A DNA stretch of 22,914 nucleotides from TMED8 sp964468005 (GTDB lineage: Bacteria; Pseudomonadota; Alphaproteobacteria; Rhodospirillales; Casp-alpha2). Shown in pieces: positions 1 to 6,823 of the stretch. Each line of letters opens with the position of its first letter. Positions within the stretch are counted from its first letter, which is position 1. The position numbers and the translations under genes are program-made. Location: the NCBI GenBank assembly GCA_964468005.1, contig CAYXUT010000025.1, forward strand, positions 1 through 22,914, written 5' to 3'. Under the pieces are notes generated by a model. It did not search any database. It was not told the origin of the DNA and worked only from the letters and a program-made list of their open reading frames with translations.

Positions 1-47
1 CGCCCAGACTGCCCGATCCTTGATGATTTGGCCCGGTTGGGGTAGGG

Positions 48-260
48 CTAGATTTCCTCGGCCAATGAAATGCTCTGCGCACAAAACCCGCATTCGACTT
101 TCTGGCCGAGACTTTCCTTACGGCTATCAGCCGTCATCACCCAGGGCCGTTCCTGAAACGGTGGCAAGTGTCGGATGTGGCGATTGTGGCTGCAATCGAG
201 TTCGGCCACCCAATGACCGTCGTCATCTTTGTGAAAACCGGCTATCCTCGCCTTTAACAT
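48..260 (-). CDS. DUF3565 family small protein
   Basis: This is a small protein of unknown function in the DUF3565 family. The family hallmark is visible: a G[FY]H-D-x-x-GHWVAEL-D-C segment, then H-x-R-H-x-P-P-(F/W)-Q-x-RPWV, and a C-terminal Cys-x-x-Cys (ECGFC). The spaced Cys and His residues suggest metal binding, but this is inference. The frame stays open up to an ATG at 296, but family members normally begin just before the GFH motif, so I chose the ATG at 260, giving about 70 residues. Neither start has a clear ribosome binding site. The 296 start would overlap the ATG of the divergent ORF at 295, another reason to prefer 260. The family assignment is firm; the start is not. Confidence 0.75.
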   Translation of the reverse strand: MLKARIAGFHKDDDGHWVAELDCSHNRHIRHLPPFQERPWVMTADSRKESLGQKVECGFCAQSISLAEEI

Positions 261-294
261 CGCGCAAAAATACTCTGGAGAGCTATATTTTGCC

Positions 295-546
295 ATGCAT
301 GACGAAGTGACAGGCGAGATCAGATTGCTTCGTTTACCTTCACCCTATGGCGATCACATTCATATCGGACGGTACGTCGTCTCTGCTCGCGATGCGAGCG
401 GGCTTTCCAATGATACCGTGTGGACTGCCCTGGAGCGCAAGGCGCTACTTCACCGTGTTAATTCGCTAACGGCCACGCTAACAAAAGACGAACTTGATTA
501 TAATAATGGGCTGGCGGACAAATTTTGGACGCGATCCGACCATTGA
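295..546 (+). CDS. hypothetical protein, doubtful
   Basis: This 83-codon open frame starts with ATG at 295 and runs into the start of the GIY-YIG gene, overlapping it by about 22 bases. I recognise no family. The translation is hydrophilic, with no membrane segment, repeat or metal motif. Codon use is unremarkable for the window, which is the only point in its favour. There is no clear Shine-Dalgarno sequence before the ATG, and the start region is shared with the divergent DUF3565 frame. It could be a real small gene translationally coupled to the nuclease, a remnant of a longer gene, or a chance ORF. Confidence 0.3.
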   Translation: MHDEVTGEIRLLRLPSPYGDHIHIGRYVVSARDASGLSNDTVWTALERKALLHRVNSLTATLTKDELDYNNGLADKFWTRSDH

Positions 547-812
547 TTAAACCGGACACCTGTTTCGTCTATGTGCTGGGCAGCTTTGATGGCAGAGGCA
601 GGGCCCGCACCTACGTGGGTTGGACGACGGAACTAAAGCGCCGCATCACCGAACACAATGCCGGCACCGGTGCGCGCTCAACGCGTGGTCGGCAGTGGCG
701 GCTACTTTATGCCGAGCCATATACCGCGCGACGCGACGCCATGAGCCGCGAATGGCATCTCAAGCGCGACAGGAGACTTCGGAAGGAATTGCTCGGCTGC
801 CTGAAAGACTAA
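525..812 (+). CDS. GIY-YIG nuclease domain protein (UPF0213-like)
   Basis: This is a single-domain GIY-YIG endonuclease-fold protein of about 95 residues. Residues 14-38 show the fold signature: FVYVLGS, then RTYVGWTT, where YVG corresponds to the YIG element. Next come ERR-like ELKRRITEHN and the characteristic NAGTGARSTRGRQWRLLY block, followed by a basic C-terminal helix with REWHLKRDRRLRKEL. Length and order match the YhbQ/UPF0213 group, whose members are small DNA-acting nucleases of poorly known role. The frame has no ATG before the domain: the start must be the TTG at 525 or the TTG at 543, both without a strong ribosome binding site. The gene converges on the decayed response regulator at 849-1328. 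Confidence 0.82.
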   Translation: MDAIRPLIKPDTCFVYVLGSFDGRGRARTYVGWTTELKRRITEHNAGTGARSTRGRQWRLLYAEPYTARRDAMSREWHLKRDRRLRKELLGCLKD

Positions 813-848
813 GCAGCGGCCCACATCGCCCGTTTACGGCGCTCCTCA

Positions 849-1328
849 TTACCCGACGGAGCGGCCATGATGGCAGCGGCGATTAAAACCAACAAAAACA
901 CTGGTGTTGATAACGACACGGTCGTGCTCGAACACCGAAACCATCCGTAGTTAGAAAGTCTTCGCTGAGACAGAGGTGGGGAGCTATTCAGTCATCCCTA
1001 GACCGCGGGACTCGCAATCATGGCGCAGTTCGGTATTGGCACCGAGTATCACGGCCGTTAGGTAAGCATTAGCTCTATCCGAATCACGGCGTATTCATTG
1101 AAGAAACTCAATCTCGTCCAGATCGGCGCGCCAATCAAAAAAATGATATCCATCTCAAGCTCATGAAAATTTTCCACGCCATAGCAGGATCGAGCGTGCT
1201 GTGGAAACGCTGGGCACACCGAACTCACGGAACACTCCCGTCAGCAGTTTACCGATCAAGATATCCTTTTCCAGCACCAGGATATTCAGATCGCTGATAT
1301 CGTAGATTTGCTTGGCATCCGCAGACAT
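849..1328 (-). pseudogene. decayed response regulator (receiver domain), copy A
   Basis: No intact ORF exists here, but reading the minus strand across frames recovers a CheY-like receiver domain. From the ATG at 1328 the first frame gives DLNILVLEKDILIGKLL then TGVFREFGVPSVSTA, the beta1/alpha1/beta2 part. After a frameshift comes ENFHELEMDIIF. A second shift at a run of seven T leads into FDWRADLDEIEFLQ, the phosphoacceptor region. After a TGA the same frame continues with IRRDSDRANAYLTAVILGA and TELRHDCESRGLGMTE, then a TAG, then SVSAKTF, matching the Lys-containing (K-P/S) end of the domain. The tail ends in a basic NRRC stretch like the DRRR tails of alphaproteobacterial regulators. At least two frameshifts and three in-frame stops are present, so it is non-functional. 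The receiver assignment is strong from residue order; the precise subfamily is unknown. Confidence 0.8.
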
Positions 1329-1436
1329 CCTCTGAAGGATATTTCAGGTCGCACCGCCCATACGACATTGTCCGCATGGAAATTCTCCTCGGACTTAAGG
1401 CTAAACGCTCTCGGTCGATCTTACTTCAAAAACCTA

Positions 1437-1465
1437 ATTACAACAAAATTATCGTGTAATATAAT
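1437..1465 (+). promoter_or_regulatory. candidate sigma-70 type promoter before slyX
   Basis: A perfect TATAAT at 1460-1465 is preceded, after a 17-base spacer, by ATTACA at 1437-1442, which matches four of six bases of TTGACA. It sits in an AT-rich pocket about 85 bases upstream of the slyX ATG. Spacing and orientation fit a housekeeping promoter for slyX. The surroundings are AT-rich, so a chance match is quite possible. Confidence 0.3.
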
Positions 1466-1553
1466 TGAATGATTTTTTAATCCATTAAGTTGCACCAGAC
1501 ATGGCATTCCGATAGAGCTGCCCGTCCTGGGATCGTCGACAGAGGAGGGCGCC

Positions 1554-1763
1554 ATGGACCAAACGGCAAAACTAGACGATTTGGAAGCACACGTGGCTCA
1601 CCAGGATGGTACCGTTCAGGATCTCAGTGACGTGGTTTTTCGTCAGTGGGATACGATAAAATCATTAGGTGAAAAATTGGAACGGATAGAAACCCGGCTA
1701 CGCGACCTGGAAAACGAAATCAGTGCGGGATCCCCCGAAGAGGAACCGCCGCCACACTACTAA
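1554..1763 (+). CDS. slyX: SlyX family protein
   Basis: This 69-residue protein matches the SlyX family: a short, almost wholly alpha-helical coiled coil with heptad-like Leu/Ile/Val spacing from about residue 5 to 57, an Asp/Glu-rich linker, and the family's signature C-terminal PPHY. SlyX function is not established beyond the original link to lysis by phage phiX174 protein E in E. coli. The ATG at 1554 follows a strong GAGGAGGG ribosome binding site at proper distance, and the length is typical. It stands alone between the relics of a response regulator and a transposase, which suggests it was retained while its neighbours decayed. Confidence 0.85.
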   Translation: MDQTAKLDDLEAHVAHQDGTVQDLSDVVFRQWDTIKSLGEKLERIETRLRDLENEISAGSPEEEPPPHY

Positions 1764-1847
1764 TTAGCCGGTCGTGACGGATACGTTTCAGTCGGCGGTT
1801 TGCGCTGACTTCCGAGGGTTGGTTTCTGGCACCCACAGTCCAGGCTA

Positions 1848-2130
1848 ATCGCCAAGAAGTTTGATCCGCTTGAGGATGAGGCGGTTGCGGTCCATGCGGT
1901 GGCCGTAATGGGATCGGCAGCGATTTGGCATGGATGGTGAACTGGCGGCCCTTGCAACAGTTCAGCATAGTGACGACAGAAACCTTGACGCCAAGTTCAT
2001 GGGGGCCTGTGGACATTGCCTTTGCCGATGTATTCCACTTCCGGCGGGTGCAGGGCGTGGACCGTAGCAAGATATCACACTTTCTCTACGTCATCACCCG
2101 CTCGGCCAGCCACAAGACGCCAGAAGGCTT
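1848..2130 (-). pseudogene. IS5-type transposase remnant
   Basis: Minus-strand reading across frames recovers the C-terminal half of an IS5-family (DDE) transposase. First is LVAGRAGDDVEKV, then a stop. Then comes VHALHPPEVEYIGKGNVHRP, equivalent to the YSLHAPEVECIGKGKAHRP block of this family. After a frameshift HELGVKVSVVT appears (YEFGVKVSVAT in intact copies), followed by a region ending FTIHAKSLP. After another shift comes GHRMDRNRLILKRIKLLGD, resembling the conserved GHLK...DRNYLKGRxGD near the catalytic Glu. At least two frameshifts and two stops are present. The middle is shortened and no terminal inverted repeats could be found, so it is a fossil. The family call rests on remembered consensus blocks. 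Confidence 0.72.
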
Positions 2131-2339
2131 CCTCTAACACCGCCACCCTTGCGCTTGATATAACGTGGATTAATGGCGGTCTCCCCATCCATCTCCAGAC
2201 AATGAACACGCCTAAAAGCCGAACACAATCTGCAAGGTTATCAAACCTTGGACACCATATCCTTTGAAAAAAAGACCGAGACAAACATAAAATCTCCCAT
2301 TTTATCAATTAGGTACATATTTTATTTGGCTGACTAACG

Positions 2340-2733
2340 GCTGATTGCATCGCACTTTCATTTTACAGCCTTTTCGAACCCATCTCTTAGTGCTTCGACC
2401 GTTCGCCTTTGTAAACATAGTCGACCGCACCAGAGGTAACGCAACTTTCCGCAACCGTGGTCTAATCAACGCTAGTCAGCATGATCACCATCGCCTTGGG
2501 GGCGGTGCATAGAATTATCTGCAGCGCGTAGCATCCATTCATTACCTGCATATGGATGACCAGCATCAACAAGTCCGAAACCTACTCCTGAGGTACCTTA
2601 ACAGCAGCACTACCATCGGTCTTGCCAACGATGCTTTAGCCCAGCTCACTGAAATGAAGATGATCATCTCGCGCATCAGATCATTGTCTCTAGAGACCAG
2701 CACAAACAAAAGACTATCTGAAGCACCCTTGTT
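2340..2733 (-). pseudogene. decayed response regulator (receiver domain), copy B
   Basis: This is a second broken receiver domain on the minus strand. The upstream frame reads FVLVSRDNDLMREMIIFI, the beta1/alpha1 segment with the acidic DND turn. A frameshift follows. The next frame reads MLVIHMQVMNGCYALQIIL then APKAMVIMLTSVD, a stop, then VTSGAVDYVYKGE. These match the phosphoacceptor strand (normally xxD-x-x-MPVMNG; here the Asp position is His), the VIMLTS strand with the conserved Thr/Ser, and the GAxDYVxKP end containing the conserved Lys. Further stops follow. The small plus-strand ORF at 2552-2755 is antisense to this relic. It differs in sequence from copy A, so it is a different regulator, not a duplicate. 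Confidence 0.8.
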
Positions 2734-2872
2734 AATTCACAAGGATACAAGGTAACGGCTTGTCCGACGGGCGGCATGCGGCGCACAGGACAGATGAAAC
2801 AAAACGCCCTCATCCGGTCTTGCTCCGTCCTGGCCAATGCCACAAGTTAGCTGTGTTTTCAGGAGATGAAGA

Positions 2873-3787
2873 ATGCCCTATGAAAATGTCAAACCCGTCG
2901 GAGTGATTGGCCTCGGCGCCATTGGCTTAGGTGTCGCGCATTCTTTTCTGCGCGCCGGAATTCCAACTTTTGGCTGTGACCTAGACGCCGAAACGCGCGC
3001 GAGCTTTGAAGATGCCGGCGGGCGGGCATTCGCAACTCCCGCTGGTCTTGGTGCGAAGGCGCGAATCGTTTTTCTATTTGTCGTCAATGCCAGCCAAGTC
3101 CGCGCCGTGCTGTTTGGCAATGATGGATTGGCAAAGGCACTACCGAAGGACGGCATCGTCATATCATGCGTCACCATGTCGCCAGCCGATGCTGTAGCCA
3201 TTGGTAATGAGCTTAGGGCTCAAGGCATTGCTATGATCGATGCGCCAACCAGCGGCGGCGCGGCCAACGCCGAAGCAGGCAAAACGAAGTTCATGGCGGC
3301 CGGTGCGCCGGATGATATAAATACCGTCGGTTTCGCGTTCGATGCCGCTGCTGAGCAAGTCTATCGCATCGGTGACCAGGTGGGACAGGGCTCGACCGTC
3401 AAGGTGGTGCATCAGTTGTTGGCCGGCGTTCATATATCTGCCGCCATGGAGGCTGTGGCGCTCGGCACCAAGATGGGCGTCGAGCCCGCCATCCTTTATG
3501 ATGTGGTAACGGGCTGTGCCGGAAATTCATGGATGTTTGAAAACCGCGTCCAGCATGTCCTGGACGGCGATTACAAACCACTGAGCGCAGTGGAAATTTT
3601 CGTCAAGGACTTGGGGCTGGTTCTCGATACGGGCAAACAACAGCGTTTTCCCTTGCCACTCACCGCCGCCGCGCATCAGCAATTCCTGGCCGCCAGCGCC
3701 GCAGGATACGGTGACGAGGATGATGCCGCCGTCATAAAGGTCTATCGCGACTTAGCCGGAATTGAATTGCCAAAAGAGAAAGGATGA
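2873..3787 (+). CDS. ltnD: L-threonate/D-erythronate-type dehydrogenase (beta-hydroxyacid dehydrogenase family)
   Basis: This predicted cytosolic NAD-dependent dehydrogenase should oxidise a C4 sugar acid (L-threonate or D-erythronate) to the 2-oxo acid, the first step of the tetronate pathway. The 304-residue length is normal for the 3-hydroxyisobutyrate dehydrogenase superfamily. An N-terminal Rossmann fold shows GLGAIG at 13-18. The substrate-binding DAPTSGG is at 123-129. The catalytic Lys is probably K177 in STVKVVHQLLAGVHI, and the LLAGVHI run is typical of the LtnD/YgbJ branch. ATG 2873 is preceded by AGGAG at 2861-2865. Its stop overlaps the next start (ATGA). Superfamily membership alone would not fix the substrate; the three downstream otn genes do. 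LtnD versus DenD (threonate versus erythronate) cannot be told apart here. Confidence 0.88.
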   Translation: MPYENVKPVGVIGLGAIGLGVAHSFLRAGIPTFGCDLDAETRASFEDAGGRAFATPAGLGAKARIVFLFVVNASQVRAVLFGNDGLAKALPKDGIVISCVTMSPADAVAIGNELRAQGIAMIDAPTSGGAANAEAGKTKFMAAGAPDDINTVGFAFDAAAEQVYRIGDQVGQGSTVKVVHQLLAGVHISAAMEAVALGTKMGVEPAILYDVVTGCAGNSWMFENRVQHVLDGDYKPLSAVEIFVKDLGLVLDTGKQQRFPLPLTAAAHQQFLAASAAGYGDEDDAAVIKVYRDLAGIELPKEKG

Positions 3788-4584
3788 GCTGGATGCCGAA
3801 TTTTGCCGCAAACCTAACCACGCTATTCAATGAAGTCTCGATGCTCGAGCGTTTCGAGCGCGCCGCCGATGCCGGTTTCGAAGCGGTCGAGGTTCTGTTT
3901 CCCTATGAATTCGACGCCGGTGATATCGCCAGTGGACTGCAAGCCTGCAGCTTGAGGTCGGTGCTAATCAATTCACCGCCGGGTAATTGGGAGGGAGGCG
4001 AAAGGGGAATTGCGGCCATTCCCGGGCGCGAAAATGAGTTTCGCGAAAGCGTAGAGTCGGCGCTCACCTATGCACGCGCGATGGATTGTCCGATCGTCCA
4101 TGTTATGGCCGGAATCGTGGGAGATGGCCTCAATAATACCCGCGCCGTCGATGCTTACCTTTCGAACCTGACTTATGCCACAAACGTATTCGGCGAAAAC
4201 GGCATCGGCGTCGTCATCGAACCTTTGAATACGCGCGCCGCCCCGGGTTACCTGATCTCCCATCAATGGGAGGCCCGCAACATCATCGAGCGTGTCGGCC
4301 ATGAAAATCTTGGCTTACAGTTCGATTTTTACCACGTCCAAATCATGGAGGGCGACCTGGCGGTTCGATTTAAGGAATTCTTGCCGATTATTCGCCATGT
4401 GCAAATTGCCGGTGTGCCCGAACGCCATGAGCCTGATACCGGCGAGGTCAATTTCGTCTATCTGTTCGATATGATAGACAAACTCGGGTATGAAGGCTGG
4501 GTCGGATGCGAATACAATCCGAAAAGCACCACAGAGGAGGGACTCGAGTGGTTCCAGCGTATCATCGGCCGCAAAGAGGACTAA
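3784..4584 (+). CDS. otnI: 2-oxo-tetronate isomerase
   Basis: This hydroxypyruvate-isomerase-like TIM barrel of 266 residues is predicted to convert 2-oxo-tetronate to 3-oxo-tetronate. The family N-terminus MPNFAANLTTLF is at residues 4-15. The metal and acid/base residues of the xylose-isomerase-like fold are all present: E146 in VVIEPLNTR, D181 in LQFDFYHVQ, Q207 in HVQIAG and E243 in VGCEYNP. The ATG at 3784 overlaps the upstream stop by four bases, indicating translational coupling. The in-frame ATG at 3793 would give the usual MPNFAANL start and is equally possible. The kinase gene follows six bases downstream. Hydroxypyruvate isomerase (Hyi) is the alternative reading, but the operon content favours OtnI. 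Confidence 0.88.
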   Translation: MSWMPNFAANLTTLFNEVSMLERFERAADAGFEAVEVLFPYEFDAGDIASGLQACSLRSVLINSPPGNWEGGERGIAAIPGRENEFRESVESALTYARAMDCPIVHVMAGIVGDGLNNTRAVDAYLSNLTYATNVFGENGIGVVIEPLNTRAAPGYLISHQWEARNIIERVGHENLGLQFDFYHVQIMEGDLAVRFKEFLPIIRHVQIAGVPERHEPDTGEVNFVYLFDMIDKLGYEGWVGCEYNPKSTTEEGLEWFQRIIGRKED

Positions 4585-4590
4585 CGGATC

Positions 4591-5853
4591 ATGACTTTAT
4601 TGCTTGGCTGTATCGGCGACGATCACACCGGCTCCACTGATCTCGCCAATACTCTGGTCAAGAACGGCCTGCGTACGGTTCAGCTGATCGGCGTGCCAGA
4701 TGCGAATACACCGGTACCGGATGCTGAGGCGATCGTCGTCGCGTTGAAGTCACGCACAACGCCGGCAAACGAAGCTGTCGCCGAATCAATTGCCGCCGCT
4801 GAGTGGCTCAAGCAAGCTAATACCAAACAATTCTTCTTCAAGTACTGCTCGACCTTCGATTCGACAGATCACGGTAACATCGGTCCCGTCACCGAGGCCT
4901 TGATGGCGCACTTGAATTGCGACCTCACCATTGCTTGCTCAGCGTTTCCGACCACTGGCCGGACGATCTACAAAGGCCATCTCTTTGTCTTCAATGAGCT
5001 CTTGTCCGATAGCTCGATGCGCAATCACCCGTTGACGCCGATGACCGAGGCCAATCTGGTGCAAGTGTTGCAGCGCCAGACGCCACTGCCAGTCGGATTA
5101 GTCGCCGCCGAGGCTGTCATGCAGGGTACGGACATCATCAAGGCGGCGTTTGACGATATGCGCAAGCAGGGCACACGCATCGCTATCGTCGATGCCATCT
5201 CCGACGATCATCTATTCGATATCGGCGCCGCTTGCCATGATATGGTGCTCATCACCGGAGGTTCTGGCATCGCCTGCGGCCTGCCGGAAAATTTTCGCCG
5301 CGCCGGTCTGACAACCGGAGACGCCTGCGATGCGGCGCGCGCGCCTGACATCACCGGTGCCGAGGCGATCATCGCCGGCAGTTGCTCGACCGCAACACTA
5401 GCGCAATTGGCGCACGTACAAAAAAGCCATCCCGTCTATCGTATTAATCCGGCGCGGGTGATGGCTAATCAAAATATCACAGGCGAAGCTCTGGCCTGGG
5501 GTGAAGAGCATGACCGTCCGGTCTTTGCGGCCAGCGCCGACCCGAACGATGTATCAAAGACGCAGGATAAGTACGGCCACATAGAAGTTGGTGAGGCGCT
5601 TGAAAAAGTCATGGCCACCATCGCGCAAGGCTTGGTCGAAAACGGGGTCCGGCGGCTAGTCGTTGCCGGCGGAGAGACCTCGGGCGCGGTGGTTAACGCG
5701 CTCAAGATCACAGGGCTTCGCATCGGCCCAGAAATCGATCCGGGCGTGCCCTGGTGTGAAACACTAAATGAGCCCAATCTGGCGCTAGCGCTGAAGTCAG
5801 GGAATTTTGGCGCCGAGGATTTCTTCACCAAATCTTTCGAGATGTTACCATGA
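4591..5853 (+). CDS. otnK: 3-oxo-tetronate kinase
   Basis: This is a four-carbon acid sugar kinase (former DUF1537 family, YgbK type). It uses ATP to phosphorylate 3-oxo-tetronate to the 4-phosphate. The 420-residue length is typical. The N-terminal sugar-acid-binding domain starts with LLGCIGDDHTGSTDLAN, holding the conserved D10-D11-x-TG motif. The C-terminal nucleotide-binding domain has the family-defining GGETSGAVV at 360-368, followed by the GxEIxPGVPW element. An AGAGGA-like ribosome binding site lies about ten bases before ATG 4591. Its stop overlaps the decarboxylase start in ATGA. No frameshift or missing motif is seen, so the kinase should be active. Confidence 0.92.
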   Translation: MTLLLGCIGDDHTGSTDLANTLVKNGLRTVQLIGVPDANTPVPDAEAIVVALKSRTTPANEAVAESIAAAEWLKQANTKQFFFKYCSTFDSTDHGNIGPVTEALMAHLNCDLTIACSAFPTTGRTIYKGHLFVFNELLSDSSMRNHPLTPMTEANLVQVLQRQTPLPVGLVAAEAVMQGTDIIKAAFDDMRKQGTRIAIVDAISDDHLFDIGAACHDMVLITGGSGIACGLPENFRRAGLTTGDACDAARAPDITGAEAIIAGSCSTATLAQLAHVQKSHPVYRINPARVMANQNITGEALAWGEEHDRPVFAASADPNDVSKTQDKYGHIEVGEALEKVMATIAQGLVENGVRRLVVAGGETSGAVVNALKITGLRIGPEIDPGVPWCETLNEPNLALALKSGNFGAEDFFTKSFEMLP

Positions 5854-6640
5854 CATCTGAAAGCAAGATGCGGGACAAAATCACGTACCTCGCCAAGTCC
5901 ATCTACGACCGGGGCCTAACCTTCGGCAGCTCCGGCAACATTTCAGTGCGCACCGAAGACGGTTGGCTGATGACGCCGTCAGGTTCGACCATGGGCAACC
6001 TAGACCCGGCCAAGATTTCCAAGCTCGACAACGAAGGCAATCACGTCTCGGGCGACAAGCCGACCAAGGAAGCTTTCCTGCACGTTGTCATGTACGAAGA
6101 GCGCACGCAAACAGGTGCCGTCGTGCATCTCCATTCAACACATAGCGTTGCCGTCAGTTGCCTCGCCGGCATCGACGAGAGCAACGTCTTGCCACCGATC
6201 ACGGCGTATTACGTCATGAAGATCGGCAAGCTGCCCCTCGTTCCCTATTTCCCACCGGGTGATCTCGATCTGGCTAAGGCCGTTCGCGAGATGGCCTCCG
6301 AACACCACGCCGTGCTGCTCGCCAACCACGGCCCCGTGGTCGCCGGTAAGTCCTTGGAAAGTGCCGTCTACGCCACCGAGGAATTGGAGGAAACAGCCAA
6401 GTTATTCCTCTTGCTGAGAAATGAGAAAACCCGCTTCCTGACGCCGAAGCAGGTNNNNNNNNNNNNNNNNNNNNNNNNNNNNNNNNNNNNNNNNNNNNNN
6501 NNNNNNNNNNNNNNNNNNNNNNNNNNNNNNNNNNNNNNNNNNNNNNNNNNNNNNAGTTATTCCTCTTGCTGAGAAATGAGAAAACCCGCTTCCTGACGCC
6601 GAAGCAGGTTGCGGTACTTCACGAACGCTTCCCGAATTAG
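5850..6640 (+). CDS. otnC: 3-oxo-tetronate 4-phosphate decarboxylase, split by a spurious assembly gap
   Basis: This class II aldolase/adducin-fold enzyme should decarboxylate 3-oxo-tetronate 4-phosphate to dihydroxyacetone phosphate and CO2. Residues 25-33 (FGSSGNISV) bind phosphate, E74 is the probable acid/base, and H93, H95 and H160 (VVHLHSTH and LANHGP) are the metal ligands. As given, the frame runs into 100 N and then a wrong frame. The 55 bases before the gap (6400-6454) recur exactly after it (6555-6609). Merging them leaves 5850-6454 joined to 6610-6640, 636 bases in phase, encoding 211 residues ending in LHERFPN and a TAG. That length is right for OtnC. The gene is therefore intact; the break is an assembly artefact. 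Confidence 0.9.
6400..6454 (+). repeat. 55-bp direct repeat, left copy (contig-end overlap)
   Basis: These 55 bases, the last before the N run, are repeated without mismatch at 6555-6609. The two copies directly abut the gap. This is the pattern left when two contigs sharing a terminal k-mer overlap are scaffolded without being merged. It is not a biological duplication. Confidence 0.9.
6455..6554. other. assembly gap (100 N), probably zero or negative length
   Basis: There are exactly 100 unknown bases, a conventional placeholder for a gap of unknown size. Identical 55-bp flanks and the restored otnC reading frame show that the contigs overlap, so nothing is missing and 155 bases of the window should collapse. 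Confidence 0.9.
6555..6609 (+). repeat. 55-bp direct repeat, right copy (contig-end overlap)
   Basis: This is an exact copy of 6400-6454, starting at the first base after the gap. It continues into the true 3-prime end of otnC at 6610-6640. Confidence 0.9.
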
Positions 6641-6823
6641 GCCGATAGGTCACCGATTTACCTCGTCATCTTCACCTTCAAGCTTGCACTCCTGGATGTC
6701 TTCATATCGGACATGCGGAAGAATGCCGGAGCCTCGCTCAAGGAGGAGAAGATCTATACGCTACCTAACGGAAACGCCCGACAGGTAAATTGTCACAAGC
6801 GAAAAGCGCTCCCCCCACGAGGC

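Noticed and set aside
2552..2755. 67-codon plus-strand ORF
   Set aside because: It is antisense to the fossil receiver domain B, which explains the sequence better. It has no ribosome binding site or known family.
6400..6609. Biological direct repeat or insertion in otnC
   Set aside because: Exact identity limited to the bases abutting a 100-N placeholder, together with restoration of the frame on merging, points to assembly overlap.
6641..6823. Open plus-strand frame after otnC
   Set aside because: The readable part before it enters the synthetase gene has no recognised family, no ribosome binding site and no clear start. It is treated as intergenic.
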